Below, piece by piece: positions 1 through 11,817 of a stretch of 64,000 bases of DNA (within the stretch, counting starts at the first letter, position 1; every line of letters begins with the position of its first letter). The notes beneath the pieces were generated by a model, which saw only the letters and a list, made by a program, of their open reading frames with translations, was not told the origin of the DNA and made no database searches. A program made the position numbers and the translations under genes. The DNA lies in NCBI RefSeq assembly GCF_000321225.1, contig NW_004450396.1:3251466-3315465 (forward strand), given 5' to 3'. The DNA comes from Odobenus rosmarus divergens. Taxonomy: Eukaryota; Chordata; Mammalia; Carnivora; Odobenidae.

Positions 1-80
1 CCTGGGCTGTTTCCAGTTTGGGCTGTTATAAATAAAGCTGTTTTGAGCATTCCTGTGCAAGTCTTTTTGTGGAACATAAA
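1..80 (-). mobile_element. Old L1 (L1M-type) ORF2 fragment
   Basis: The first ~80 bases read like the reverse strand of a mammalian L1 ORF2 3' region (ccagtttgggctgttataaa, then 'aagctgttttgagcattcctgtgcaagtc' in broken form). The match fades after the ataaaattt run and the left end lies outside the window. It is a degenerate fossil. The assignment is from remembered consensus wording. Confidence 0.55.
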
Positions 81-1422
81 ATTTCAAAGCACAGCGGTCC
101 AAGTTCATTTGATTCCAAAACCCACATGTTTTCCACTACACCCCGTTGCTTCTCGGCAGTGTATCTTACTGCACTATGTTTATGTGGAATGTACCTCCAG
201 AGTTTTTAATCCCAAAATGGTTCATTACAGTGTAAACACAAATGGAGAAATATGATCTTTAGACAAAAAATATCCAGATAGAAATTCAGCTCTTCATTAC
301 CCATAGTCCAATGGAATACTCATCTTGGTATGATTTTTTTGAAGGATAGTTATCATTTTGCCAGTTTAATACTATCAAAATACCTTCTTTCTCTAAATTT
401 TTCAATGTAACTTTGTTTCCTATATGTAGAATACTACCAATCACAACATGTGGAGTCAAGTTCCTCAAATTACAAAAGAAGCATGGTTGAATTTATTACA
501 TGTTTGCTTGATATAAAACTATAGAATAAATAATTAAAAGACAGTATAGCAATAAAAAATGTTATACTATTATTATAAATGAGAAAATCAGAGTAGAAAA
601 TTGCACACTGATTACGATTACAATATTTTTAAAAACATATGTGCATATTAGTAGTGACTAGAAGGGAACTTGGAAAAATCGAAAATCACTAATAATGTTG
701 GAAAGGTAATCTTAGGCCATGTTAAGAAATTTAGGCCGATCCTAATCATATGTAAATCATGTGTAAAAAGTATTTTCAGAAAAAAATATTTTCTTAATGT
801 TGTTATAATATTGTATATCTAATGAGTATGAATCTGAAGAAAAATTCTTCGAATTTAGGGCTACCATATACTATTGTGCAATTCATACACTGCACAACTA
901 TAGGTGGACCGTTCCCATTCACTGACAGCACAGGTTGGTTTGTTTCATTATAAAACAAATTTTCCGGAAAATGATACTAACAATGCCATGAGGCAGGGGC
1001 AGCTTTTTCTAATTTGCACAATGAGGCATTTGAACAACTAAGAGGGCTGTACCCCTTATAATCTTCCTTTAAATGACACTGTCTTATTGATTTGTTAGGC
1101 CTACATCTGCTTTTGTCCTGTTTAGCTATGTAAATGAGCCCCCTTCTTCACATTCGATCAGCAATTTTTCCAAATAAGTTATTTCTAATTTTTAAATCTT
1201 CCTCAGTACTCTTACATGGTCTTTGGATGGAGGCATCCACCAAATTTTTTTCAATGACTCAACCTTTCCTTTGGGCTATCCTTCCTTTCATACCATGATG
1301 TCAGAAAAAGTTGCTCAATCCTGTGGGACAACAGCGGCCGTTATTGGCTTGGACGCTCTGGTCTACCTACATCACACCTCTCCTCATTTGCTGGTCACCG
1401 AGGAGGGTATTGGATAGAAAAT
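81..1422. other. AT-rich unique sequence, nothing recognised
   Basis: This stretch is AT-rich with frequent stops in all frames. I see no repeat family, exon-like frame, RNA gene or CpG cluster. The short frames at 43-255 (+) and 286-468 (-) have no recognisable protein character and are probably chance. Confidence 0.5.
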
Positions 1423-1433
1423 CAACTGCACAG

Positions 1434-1646
1434 GGGCGCCTGGGTGACTCAGTCCTTAAGCGTCTGCCTTCCCCTCAGGTCATGATCCCAGGGTCCTGGG
1501 ATCGAGCCCCGCATCGGGTTCCCTGATCCTCGGGAAGCCTGCTTCTCCCTCTCCCACTCCCCCTGCTTGTGTTCCCTCTCTCGCTGTGTCTCTCTCTGTC
1601 AAATAAATAAATAAAATCCTAAAAAAAAAAAAAAAAAAAAAAAAAA
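1434..1646 (+). mobile_element. CAN-SINE, full length, young type
   Basis: A complete tRNA-derived SINE: head ggcgcctgggtgactcag, the 'cttcccctcaggtcatgatcccaggg' section, a CT-rich stretch, AAATAAATAAATAAAATCC and a tail of about 26 A. The target duplication caactgcacag is perfect at 1423-1433 and 1647-1657. The long pure A tail and exact duplication indicate a fairly recent insertion. The minus-strand frame at 1480-1722 is the SINE read backwards, not a gene. Confidence 0.97.
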
Positions 1647-1906
1647 CAACTGCACAGAAGCTGGGAAGGCCCCTTTTCTGGCTACCTTTACACATACGGC
1701 CAGACTCTGCCGAGCAGATCACACACCCTGGATTTTCCTTCAGAAGTTGGTGGCAGGAACTAATAGGAATCTCACGCCTCTTTCAGGGGATAATGGTGGT
1801 GGTCCGTCGTTGTGGCTACCAGGGCTGGTGTTGAAGGTTACTAGATATTATGCTGTGAGGTATGGGCCCAGGGGCAGCTCCGGGCAGGACTTTGGGAATT
1901 ATTTTT

Positions 1907-2100
1907 TTTTTAAAGATTTTATTTATTTTATTTGAGAGAGAGAATGAGAGAGAGAGAGAGCACATGAGAAGGGGGGGGTCAGAGGGAGAAGCAGACTCCC
2001 CGCCGAGCAGGGAGCCCGATGCGGGACTCGATCCCGGGACTCCAGGATCATGACCCGAGACGAAGGCAGTCGCCCAACCAACTGAGCCACCCAGGCGCCC
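1907..2100 (-). mobile_element. CAN-SINE, minus strand
   Basis: The order is reversed: poly-T, aaagattttatttatt, GA-rich stretch, ggatcatgacccgagacgaa, then gagccacccaggcgccc at the right end. The 14-base duplication tgggaattattttt lies at 1893-1906 and 2101-2114. It sits about 260 bases from the plus-strand SINE at 1434, giving an inverted pair. Confidence 0.97.
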
Positions 2101-2114
2101 TGGGAATTATTTTT

Positions 2115-3023
2115 GACTACAGAGTCTCCAAGTCGGAGTTGCTTCCTGAATTCGTCAAGGGGGAATTCATTGTGTGCAGAAGCGGACTGACAACAAAGCT
2201 AACAAAATTTAGGCTTCAGCGCCTCTCACTCACATTGGCCCTTCCAGCAATGCATTCATATGATCGTATGTTTTTGTAAAATTTGCAAAAGTAAAATACT
2301 TAACTTCAGTAAATTAATACCCCTAACTCTTTGCACCATGTCACTGACATCCTCTTTGTCACATTTTCTTCGTGTCAGGTGACATAGCAGCCCTGGAATA
2401 TTTGGGATCCAGTTTAGGGGCAGTTAATTTGGAGAAACACTTGGTTTGGGCTTCACTGAGATGGCTCACAGGCACTTTGTTGTCTAGTTAAGCTCTTGCT
2501 AGCTCTCCTTATAAAAAGACTTCCAGAAATTCTCCTGCTGCCCACTGTGCCAACTCACATGGCACATATTCCACATTGTCACTCACGGGACACAATGAGG
2601 AAAGGGACAGAGCTAGAAGCAGTCTCTTAATGGGAACCTGTCTTATGGCTCCCGACACCAGGAGCATGCGGGCTGTGGAGGACGGTCACGCTAGAGGACA
2701 GGCTGGATTCTTTCCATTCTCTCTGTAGAAAATAAGGTCACCAAAAACGTGTATGAAGAGGAGATGGGGAAAAAGTATTGTGAGGTGTATCAGGCAATTC
2801 TGTGATCCTGTGTTGTTTGTAACACTTGGCAGCTTTTTAGTATTTGTAATTTAGCTAAATAAATATCCACTTTCATACTTAATTTTGTATTTTTTTAAAG
2901 TAGGAGCCCCCCAATTTTTAAAACTTCCAGGCCCCACAAAATTTGGATCTGACTCCGTGAATTTGGGAAATAGCGTTCTGTCCAGATGAACGCGCTTACT
3001 AACCATCTCCCAGATCCCTCCCA
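2115..3023. other. Unique sequence without recognised features
   Basis: Mixed-composition DNA with no repeat I can name and no convincing exon. AT-rich runs lie near 2820-2900. The minus-strand 97-codon frame overlapping 2895-3188 owes much of its length to the octamer repeat that follows. Confidence 0.45.
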
Positions 3024-3076
3024 TTCTCCCCTTCTCCCCTTCTCCCCTTCTCCCCTTCTCCCCTTCTCCCCTTCTC
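3024..3076. repeat. (TTCTCCCC)n minisatellite, G4-prone on minus strand
   Basis: Six exact tandem copies of ttctcccc (3024-3071) plus part of a seventh (ttctc). The minus strand reads GGGGAGAA repeated, so it holds at least six G4 runs separated by four-base loops. That is a textbook pattern for an intramolecular G-quadruplex. Copy number is likely to vary between individuals. Confidence 0.95.
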
Positions 3077-3214
3077 TACAGCTGCTCTCTAAATCCAGGC
3101 CCCCTGACTGCCTGTCCCCGTGGGCAGAACCTCTAACAGATTCCCCTGACTGTTCTTGCTCCCCGAGGCCATTTCCATGGGGCACCAATTAGATTTCTTT
3201 TCTCACATCTAGGC

Positions 3215-3500
3215 CCTTAAATGGATTCCAGCTATTTTAAACCTTTCATCAGCTTCCAGTGTTCTGAGGATGGGTCTCAGTTTCTTAATGAGACTTAAGA
3301 TACCCTGCAGGGTCTGGCTTGAGCTGAGCTGACATCTCAAGACCCATCTCCTGCCCTGCTGGACTTGAACTCTGCAATCTCCTCCCATCTCGGACTCTAC
3401 AGTGGGCCAGCCAATCAGCGCCTCCCTGACTTGATTTCCCCTCTCAGACGGGGTCTTGTCTCACTCCTCACTGTGGTGGTTCCATTCCTACTTCAGCACA
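3215..3500 (+). repeat. L2 relic (LINE-2 3' region)
   Basis: Contains diverged L2 3' UTR wording: 'cctttcatcagcttccagtg', 'ctgcagggtctggctt' and the C/T-rich section that follows. No open frame survives. The boundaries are approximate. Confidence 0.5.
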
Positions 3501-3744
3501 ACCAGCTAAACCAGGAATAGATTTGTCTTGCCCAGGAAGCCCACAGGCTGGGCCAGGATCCCCTCTTTCACACCTTCTCTCTCTGAGTTAAGTTAGGGAC
3601 TGCTCCTATTAGTCAGAGTTCAGTGCTGGAATCTTAAGCAGGAAGGAATTTAACACAGGGAAATGAGTGCTTATAAAATCATTAGAAGGCCTGAAAGATC
3701 AGATTCCAAGCACGCAGAAATGACTCCCAGAATAATACAGAACT

Positions 3745-3943
3745 GGGCGCCTGGGTGGCTCAGTCGGTTAAAGCAACTGCCTTTGGCTCAGGTCATGATC
3801 CTGGAGTCCCGGGATCGAGTCCCACGTCGGGCTCCCTGCTCAGCGGGGAGTCTGCTTCTCCCTCTGACCCTCTTCCCTCTCGTGCTCTCTGTCTCTCATT
3901 CTCTCTTTCTCAAATAAATAAATAAAATCTTAAAAAAAAAAAA
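3745..3943 (+). mobile_element. CAN-SINE, young type
   Basis: Full-length SINE beginning gggcgcctgggtggctcag and ending AAATAAATAAATAAAATC plus A tail. The exact 17-base duplication agaataatacagaactg occurs at 3729-3745 and 3944-3960, sharing one G with the element. It belongs to the 'ctggagtcccgggatcgag' subtype, with 'ctgaccctcttccctc' in the pyrimidine section. Confidence 0.97.
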
Positions 3944-4227
3944 AGAATAATACAGAACTGACTTAGCTGAGCTCCTATATCCAAGGCCACCTAACAGAGC
4001 TGTGAGCTCAAGAATGTGTTGCTTAAATCTAGGGGTCAGACTATAACTGCCCCCATCACTGCGTTCTTCAGGAAGCTATTGATGCTGGAATGCTGCTTCA
4101 GGAAAATCTCACATCTACCTGATCCCATAGAGGCAGAGGAAAGAGCCTCCCCATTATATCTACCTTCATGCACATGCGTGTAACTGACATCGAGAGCCTG
4201 ACTGCAAGGAAGTCTGGGAACCGAGAC

Positions 4228-4375
4228 TGAGTTTCCTCATCTCTAAAATGAGATAGTAATAGCACCCATCTCCTAGGTTTCCTATAAGAATGAAATGAAT
4301 TAATATACAGAAAGTATCTAGAACAGTATCTGATCACAGTGATCCTTAATAAGTCATAGCTGTTGTTGCTATTTG
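4228..4375 (+). repeat. MIR relic
   Basis: Matches the 3' two-thirds of the mammalian-wide MIR SINE: 'gagtttcctcatctctaaaa', 'atagcacccatctcctagg', 'gaatgaaatgaattaatat' and 'tatctagaacagtatctg'. It predates placental radiation and is diverged throughout. Confidence 0.85.
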
Positions 4376-6137
4376 CATCCAAGGGACTCCATAGAAATAT
4401 AGGGCAATAATAGAAAAAAATACTGGTTCAAGAGTAGGATCATATAAACTCTAATGTTGGATTTTTTTAAATATCCACCTGACTTTGTGTAGTTCACACC
4501 ATCCATCTAGGCTCAATTTCCTTATCTGGACAGGGAGACATACATTTGCTTTGACCAAAGCTGCTTTTGCCAAACGGCCAAGCTCCCTTCTTTTGGCAAT
4601 ATCCTTGTAATTTTCTTTTGGGAAAATTACACACTGTTTTGGTGGAACTGCCAACTAATGCACACCACCCTTTGGCCAAGGGGTAGGCTTGTAACTGCCT
4701 GCCGTGACAATGAGATGTTTTGTCTTTGGAATGTGAGTCTTCAGAGGTGACACAGGGACTATACCTGAATGGAACCGTCAGTCATTCCCGATGACAGAAC
4801 TCAGAAAAGACCATTCACTAATTCCTATCAACCATTTCTCTAGAACTTTCCTTGTTCTTTCCAAGACTTTGTTCTCCCTATTGCCCGCCTATGTTCTATA
4901 AACCACTCCAAAACCAAGCAACTGATTCATTTTTGGCTAATGTTGGCCAGAGTCTAAAATTCCTGACATGAACTCTCTAAAAGGATTTTAGTGAAGATAA
5001 AATCACTAAAATTAGTGAAGTATTTGAAAGTGCCTTTAAAACTGTTAAGGTGCTATATTAAATATAATTTATTCACCAACACAATAGTAATAGTAACTGT
5101 AGATGAGAAGCTATTTGTTTATCCATCCAAATCATGCACTCCATTTCTAAATAAGGACAAAAACAGCATATGACAGTTGACTGGCAAGGGATACAGTGGT
5201 GATAAACCAGAAAAGTCTATGAATCCCCAGCCTTTACAATAGCATGGCCTGACTCAACAGTTCACAGAGCCGCATACCCAACTGGAGGCCCCTGGTGAGA
5301 TCTTTAACTTTCACATTAAAATCTGGGGGCTGGCCTGACTTCCCAGGAGAGAAATGAGAAAGGGAAAGCGCCAAGTCTAAAGGATTGAGGGTGTATCTAC
5401 ATTTTTCAGGCTCCATCTTTAGATAATTCACTCTACGAAATAGCAAGGGCAGCACTGTAGTCCTTCCTTCCCTGCTGCCAACGAAATGTTCTCTCACCTT
5501 TAAAGCTGAGAATCAATGTGGGCATCAAGACAGAATGGATTTGCTAGGACGGCACTTCCTAATTCATGTTCTACAGAGTGTCCCTTGAGAGGTTAATAGG
5601 TATTCTGGGGAATTAAAAAATGAGAGGGGTCTTACATTATCCAGAAAATTTGAGAAATTGTCCACAGGGTATGCTGTTCTTAGAACACAAACACTCTAAG
5701 AAACGTTTCCGTATAGTCACCAAGCACTTTTAACGCAGATTTCTGCTAACTTCTCTAATTTTAGATCTGTAATTTCTCCACTAAACAAAAAAACATTACC
5801 TTTTAGAAGGACACAGCTTGGAAAATCAGCCTCGAGATATCTGTGGGAGTGAGGTGGGCTTTGCTTACAGAGACCTCGAACCTGAATTTGCTCTTCTCTG
5901 CTGTCCCCTCCTGGTATTTAGAGGGAAGAACAGGTTTCCTGCCACAAGGGGCTGAGGAGTTTGCAACAAGTTGCCCCCAGTGTTTACTGGGAAAAGAGAG
6001 AGCTCCTCACCAATGGTGGGAGTTGCTCTTGTCACTGCTCTGTGTGGTTTTTGTGGCTCCAGTAAGCTGTTTGTTCATGCTGCATCTATGCCTACCCAGG
6101 TGTCCTTGGGCCCTGGAGGGAAAGGAATATGGGCAAT
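4376..6137. other. Unique sequence, possibly with unclassified old repeats
   Basis: No gene or named repeat is clear. The part near 5550-5720 ('ctacagagtgtcccttgag', 'attctggggaattaaaaaa') resembles an old MER-type DNA-transposon relic but I cannot name it. Overlapping minus-strand frames near 4451-4679 and the 113-codon plus-strand frame at 5843-6184 have no recognisable protein features. Confidence 0.4.
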
Positions 6138-6235
6138 CATTCAAAAAATTCATTCATCCATCCATACAAATGTGTGCTTATTAATACAGCAGTGATAAGC
6201 CAGTGATGGGGATAGAACCATGAACAAGACACTCC
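6138..6235 (+). repeat. L2 3' end relic
   Basis: 'aaattcattcatccatccat' followed by 'acagcagtgataagcc', 'gggatagaaccatgaacaag' recalls the L2 3' terminus (attcattca..., gggatacagcagtgaacaag...). Short and diverged. Confidence 0.5.
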
Positions 6236-7960
6236 TGTGGAAGAACTAGAGACTTTTCCAGACTGTGTGACTGCATTCATTGCGCCTGGACCTGGCCTTC
6301 CTTTTGAGTCCAATATCCTTCCTTTCTCTATGTGAATCTCAGACTGCAGCCGTTGATGGAGACTTCTTTGTTATCACATAAAACAGCCATCTTTTCAGTT
6401 TTCCAGACCCCAGCTGCTATTCAGTAAGGACACTTTGCTGGTTAGTCATAAATGGTCTCCTTAGGTTCATATAATTTTCACTGTCTCCAGAACTCTTATT
6501 TTATTCTGTTTTGTACTGATATTTGAGGCAGGATCTGGGTCACAGAGTCTACTTGAAGCTACCCTGGGTGTGAAAAGGTATTCACTTTGGGAATAAATAC
6601 GAATGGAATTCTTAAGATATATGTATCATCATCTTGAGCATGGCTCACAACAATAGGAACGTTTAAAAATTTCTCTTGAAAAAATAAGAAACATTCATGA
6701 GGCAGTTTCTAGCCCCTCCATCTCTTTCCTGCCTACTTCTATCCTCATAGAAACTTCTAAGTGACAGTGAAGAACCTACTAGCAAATTCTAGAGTCTTGC
6801 CCCCCTGCAGAGCACCACAGAGTAGCCCAGGTAGGCTGAGACACTGTCACTTCAGTCATCCTCATTGTATGGTATTTGTGTCATTCATTGGCTGGAAGAA
6901 AACAGCTCTATTTTATCGCTCTATGAACTTTTGCCAGAACTTATATCTGCCCTCTGAAAAAGGTAGAAGAACTAAGACCCGTGTATTTTGATGGGCAGGA
7001 CAGCCATGGCACCACCCACCCCAGACCTTGTCCCCAGCACCAGACTCACCAGCCAGCAGAGTCTGGGTTCTCTCCAAAACCTCAGCTGCATCACAACTCA
7101 ACTTAAATCTTTCCACAACCCATGTAACCTACTCGACACTCTTTAGTGGATCCCTTACTTCCTAAGCAGACGTTTGAGAATGAAAGAAAAGAAAACCCAG
7201 GTTTGAAGATCTGTATGTATAAGAAACATAATAAAATTGAATTAGCACATATGCTAATTCAAAGAGCAAGTATCTTTCAGAAGATGAGCAACATCCAGAT
7301 GCCTTTTTGATTTATTTCTAGAAGACTAGGAGATTTACACCTTTTTAAAGGGTTCTACCCACAGCCTAATCTTTCCTGGGCTCAGGAGAGATCTCCCTGA
7401 TGCACAATCATTATTGAGTAAGTAAACTGATCCTTGGCCATTTCTTCTCTTCAGCTTTATAATGACATTACTAAGAACCACAGCATGTAAGAACTGAAAG
7501 CGACCTCAGAGACTATCAAGTTCAGTGTGCCCTTTTGACAAGTAGAGAAATTGAGGCCCTAAATGCTTAAGTAATTAACTATGCTGTGACCTACTCAACA
7601 GCTTTAGTTTATAAATGAAGCCGTTAATTATTATATGGTAGAATTACTGACTTCATGTCATCTTTAATCTTTAAAATTATCAAAAAACATTAGTTAACTC
7701 CAGGTCACTTTGGGTGCTGAGCCTGATGTGGGCCTGCTGTGCTCAGGGCCCTGCAGATGCAACTCTCCCTTTGTCTTACCCCTGGCAAAGGACTGACAAG
7801 GAAAGAGTCTTATCCAAGGCCAAGGGACTGGTAAGGAACAGGACAAAGATTCACATCAAGCCCTAGTAAATATAACTTTCCTTGTCCTTATTGTTTCAGG
7901 TGTTTCCTTTCTATTCCTTCCCTACCTTTCAAAACATTTAAACACCATGAAGGGCAGTTA
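6236..7960. other. Unique sequence with one unnamed ancient repeat
   Basis: No gene is visible. At about 7485-7570 the text 'aagaactgaaagcgacctca' ... 'gtagagaaattgaggcccta' matches a widespread ancient mammalian repeat motif that I recognise but cannot assign to a family. The rest is featureless. Confidence 0.4.
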
Positions 7961-7973
7961 GAAATCTAAAGAG

Positions 7974-8180
7974 GTGCGCCTGAATGGCACAGCTGGTTGG
8001 GCGTCCAACTCTTGGTTTGGACTCGGGTCATGATCTCAGGGTCCTGGTATCTAGCCCTGCACTCCGAGGGGAGTCTGCTTGAGATTCTCTGCCTCTCCCT
8101 CTGCCCCTCCCCCTGTTCATGCATTTGTGCTGTCTCTCAAGTTCTCTCTCTTAAATAAATAAAATCTTAAAAAAGAAAAA
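7974..8180 (+). mobile_element. CAN-SINE, older type
   Basis: Carries the older signature: 'ggttgggcgtccaactcttgg' in diverged form, 'atgatctcagggtcctgg', 'gtctgcttgagattctct', then TTAAATAAATAAAATC. The duplication gaaatctaaaga / gaaatataaaga (7961-7972, 8181-8192) has one mismatch. Divergence in body and duplication fits an older insertion than the 'ctgccttcggctcag' copies. Confidence 0.95.
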
Positions 8181-8239
8181 GAAATATAAAGAATGGCCAA
8201 ATTTGAGGTGGCTAGGCAATTAGATGATGAAATGAAGTT

Positions 8240-8445
8240 GTTTTTTTTTTTAAAGATTATTTATTTATTTATTTATTGAGAGAGAGAGAGAATGGTTGAG
8301 AGAGAGCATGAGAGGGAAGGAGGTCAGAGGGAGAGGCAGACTCCCTGCTGAGCAGGGAGCCCGATGCGGGACTCGATCCTGGGACTCCAGGATCATGACC
8401 TGAGCCGAAGGCAGTCGCTTAACCAACTGAGCCACCCAGGCACCC
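8240..8445 (-). mobile_element. CAN-SINE, minus strand, young type
   Basis: Poly-T, aaagattatttatttatt, GA-rich tract, 'gatcctgggactccaggatc', ending gagccacccaggcaccc. The duplication gaaatgaagtt is perfect at 8229-8239 and 8446-8456. It lies 60 bases from the plus-strand SINE at 7974, forming a close inverted pair. Confidence 0.97.
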
Positions 8446-8459
8446 GAAATGAAGTTTTT

Positions 8460-9178
8460 GATGAGCATTCTGAAAGACATTTTACTTGAATCATCAGGCG
8501 GATATGCATTATACACTTCCCTGCCTTAGCTGACATAGGGTAGGAACTAGATGGAATGTTTCCTGGGTTATCCTGGGTAATGACTGTATTCAGTTGTCAT
8601 GCAATGATGTCCTGAAAAGTAACTAACGTGAAAATATGTAGCCACCTTTGCTCCTTCACTCAGTTGCTTCAAGCTGGTGGCCCTCAAACATCTTTGCTCA
8701 AGGATACAGGAAAAAAATTTGAAAAACTCTTGAGAAATTCTGTAGCTCTTCATACATTTCCAAGCTGACCTCTAAATGTTTTACCATGAATTTAAATAGT
8801 TGCAAAGTCTGTATTTTCCAGGATACTGCATAATATATATATACTCTTTGGATACATTCATTAAAAGCAAGGAACTATATAGATTCTATCTGTGCACGAC
8901 ATCTGTCACATATCATGATAGGCCTCAGAGCCAAACCGAACAGTCAAATAATACTTATTTTCCACCAGGAACTATTTAAGCTCATTTTTGAGTTCAGATA
9001 ACCACATTAATGTGCACCTTTCTGTGGCAGTCTTCTCATTTCTGAATTCTTGTTTAAAAATAGATTGACGATAGACGGAAAGAAAAAAGGAATATTTGCC
9101 ACGAGTTGGGACTGGAGACCTGAAGTTTGCATGAGGAGCAGGAAGGCCCACCACCCATCTCGTAATGAAGAAATTGTT
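8460..9178. other. Unique sequence, nothing recognised
   Basis: AT-rich, with small overlapping frames on both strands (for example 8568-8753 and 8972-9187) that show no protein character. No repeats are named here. Confidence 0.45.
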
Positions 9179-9189
9179 AAAAAGCAACT

Positions 9190-9658
9190 ACAGCTGTCAA
9201 GTCATGACAAGACATGGAGGAACCTTAAATGCGTATCACTAAGTGAAAGAAACCATAAAAACAGGCTTCTTTTGGTATGATTTCAACTATACGACACTCT
9301 GGAAAAGTCAATATGGTAGAGATCAGTGGTTGCCAGGGTTTGAGGGGAAGAGGAATTTGAAACCAGTGAAATTATTCTGTATGATTATATAACATGTCTT
9401 TATACATTTGTCAAAATCTATAGAATATATAACAGCAAGACTGTTATATATATATATATACTTTTGACAAATGTATATAAACATAATTTACATATGTTTA
9501 CACTAATAAAAACATAATTTACACTAATGTAAATTATGTACCATTCTGGTGGGGGATGTTGATAGGAGGGCCAGGGACAATAGAGGAAATCTTCATACCT
9601 CTGCTCAATTTTGCTGTGAACCTAAACTCACTCTAAAAAATAAAGCCTTAAGGGAAAA
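9190..9658 (+). mobile_element. L1M 3' end with target duplications
   Basis: Recognisable stretch of an old L1 3' end: 'gacatggaggaaccttaaat', 'gatcagtggttgccagggtt', 'ccattctggtgggggatgtt', 'ttttgctgtgaacctaaact', 'ctctaaaaaataaagcctta', then an A tail. An 11-base duplication, aaaaagcaact, flanks it (9179-9189 and 9659-9669). The element is 5'-truncated to under 0.5 kb and contains a TA-rich expansion (9448-9466). Confidence 0.85.
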
Positions 9659-9669
9659 AAAAAGCAACT

Positions 9670-10910
9670 GGACTAGATTTGACCAAGCTCAGTCTGAACT
9701 GATCTGCGGGTATCTGGCAGGTGCCATGGTACCAGACTAAATCACTCTGGCCTGGAGAACTGTGCTAACGTTGGTCGGCTGTGTCTGGATACTATTGTCT
9801 TGCCAGGGTCAAAGAAGAAGGCAAACCCCTCTGAACTAGGGCTGCAATCCCAGGAAGCAAGTGGAAATTTCCATGGTCACTCCTGTGAAAAGGGCAGATC
9901 TAGAAACCAAAAATGACAACTTTGAGGTCTGGGATGAGGTTGGGTGGGGAGGGAGGGAAATGTTCTTTCTTTGGGGCTTTAAGGAAGCAGGGCTCAGGGA
10001 TGAGGCAGGAAAATACTCCGGGAATCCCTGCTGGAGGCCCAGCAGGGAAAGAGTGGGCTCCCGAACCTGGAGGCGGGCAGGTGTACAGCAGCCAAGTTAA
10101 CATCAGCCTAGTTGTTGTTCTTTGTTGTTCTGAGCTGTTCTTTGTGTTGTTCTCTACACTGTCCACAGATTGGGCAAAAGGTGGTGGCCCATCTCAGCTA
10201 CTTTGTGAGGAGTTGAGGCAATGGTCTGTGCCCTTGCTTAGGACCAAGCCAGAGAAAGGGGAGCGGTCTTTTCTCCTTCTTTGTAAACTCTGATCCCTGA
10301 GCAGCCTGCTGAGCTCCTGGGAGGTCTGATAGGCTGTGGCTCTTCACCCCCTCTTTTCCCACAGCTCACATTCTCTACATCTCCATTTGGAACCTAGGAA
10401 GGAACTCCAGGCTAAAGGAAAACAGTTCCCAAAAAAAACATTTACATAATTTAATAGGCTCTGTGCCTGAGGAAGGAAGGAGTAACTCCATCTCTCTCCT
10501 GGTGAGTAATATACATAGACTTGTGAGATCTCTTCTGAGTAGCTGAAGCCAATTTTTGGTGTTTATTTCTGAGTTTGAGCCCTCATGAGTGGGTGATGAC
10601 ACCAGAAATGTGGGATTCAAATAAATCTGGAGATAGAAAAATACACATCTAAAGATTCATCCAAGAACACATTTTCCCCCCACCTTGTATGAATTCTAAG
10701 GACACCCCAGCATATCCCAACCTGGCCATACCACCTGAGTTACAGGCTAAGCTGTTAGGATTTGGGTGGGGGAAGCCCAGGACGGAAATCAATCAGAAAA
10801 TAAGTAGCTGTATGTACAGTCTGACACAAGTGGGGCTAGTAAGTAAATGGTCTCACAGTGACAGGTGTCCAAGGCCAGAAATAATATCACCTATGAAATA
10901 TCTCAGGTGC
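9670..10910. other. Unique sequence without supported genes
   Basis: GC is moderate near 9900-10300, where the longest plus-strand frame (9913-10293, 126 codons) lies. It has no recognisable domain, and an opposing 88-codon minus-strand frame overlaps it. A donor-like ctg|gtgagt occurs at 10501. I see no exon pair to go with it. Confidence 0.4.
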
Positions 10911-11310
10911 ATTCATTTGCTAGGATTGCTGTAACAAAGTACGATAAACTGAGGGGCTTAAACATGAAAATTTATTGTCTCACAGTTCAAGAAGCTAGAA
11001 GTCAAAGATGAAGTCATCAGTATAGTCATGCTCTCTTTGAAGTACAAGGGAAGGCTCTGTTCAGAACTTTCTGCCAGCTTCTGATAGTTCCTTGGCTTGT
11101 GACATCATAATTCAAATCCTCACCTAGTGTTCTCCTTGTGTTGTCCATCTTCTTATAAAGAGAGGACATCAGTCATATTGGATTAGGAAACAACCCAGTC
11201 CAGTATGACCTCTTTGTAACTAATTACATCTGTGAAGACTCTATTTCCAATAAAGTCACATTCTGAGGTCCTTGGGGTTAGGTTAATTTAGGGGGGCACA
11301 ACAGGAACTC
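10911..11310 (-). mobile_element. MLT1-type LTR (ERVL-MaLR), minus strand
   Basis: Reverse complement of an MLT1 LTR: starts 'ttgctaggattgctgtaaca', continues 'tttattgtctcacagttcaa', 'ttccttggcttgtgacatca', 'aactaattacatctgtgaag' and 'ccaataaagtcacattctga'. No internal viral sequence is attached, so it is a solitary or truncated LTR. Confidence 0.85.
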
Positions 11311-11592
11311 TTCTCAGAGCAACCTTTCTTCAGACATTGCATTTAAAATGTCTAAGAACTTTAGAAAAGGATTTAAAATCCACTGAAAACCAGAGGACAC
11401 TGCAGGTCCGTTTCCTAAACACCCACCTGAAGGCTGTTGAAAAGGCTGGGGTCTGTATTTGTACTGAAATTAGAGTTTCTGGTGCAGAAGGAGATGGCCC
11501 AGGAAATTTAGACACCGGTAGCTGGGAATTTGCTCATTTAAAACGGGGTATATGCAAAACAGAGTGCTTCACCTTGCTGCATCCTCACCCTT

Positions 11593-11801
11593 TTTTTTTT
11601 TTTTAAAGATTTGTTTATTTATTTATTTATTTGAGAGAGCGAGAATGAGAGAGAGAGAGTACGTGAGGGGGGGGAGGGTTAGAGGGAGAAGCAGGCTCCT
11701 CACCGAGTGGGGAGCCCGATGTGGGACTCGGTCCCGGGACTCCAGGATCATGACCCAAGCCGAAGGCAGTCGCTTAACCAACTGAGCCACCCAGGCGCCC
11801 C
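11593..11801 (-). mobile_element. CAN-SINE, minus strand, young type
   Basis: Poly-T then aaagatttgtttatttattt, GA tract, 'gactcggtcccgggactcca', ending gagccacccaggcgcccc. Perfect 16-base duplication ctgcatcctcaccctt at 11577-11592 and 11802-11817. Frames at 11552-11785, 11623-11838 and 11707-11892 are SINE-derived. Confidence 0.97.
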
Positions 11802-11817
11802 CTGCATCCTCACCCTT

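Noticed and set aside
1480..2053. Open frames of 60-80 codons on both strands
   Set aside because: They lie in the SINEs at 1434 and 1907. The same translated motifs recur in other SINE copies (8265-8516, 11623-11838, 28434-28622, 33981-34178, 34573-34755, 54777-54977, 60543-60755), so they are repeat-derived.
9913..10293. 126-codon plus-strand frame
   Set aside because: No recognisable domain or codon bias, an opposing minus-strand frame of 88 codons over part of it, and a length expected by chance in 64 kb.
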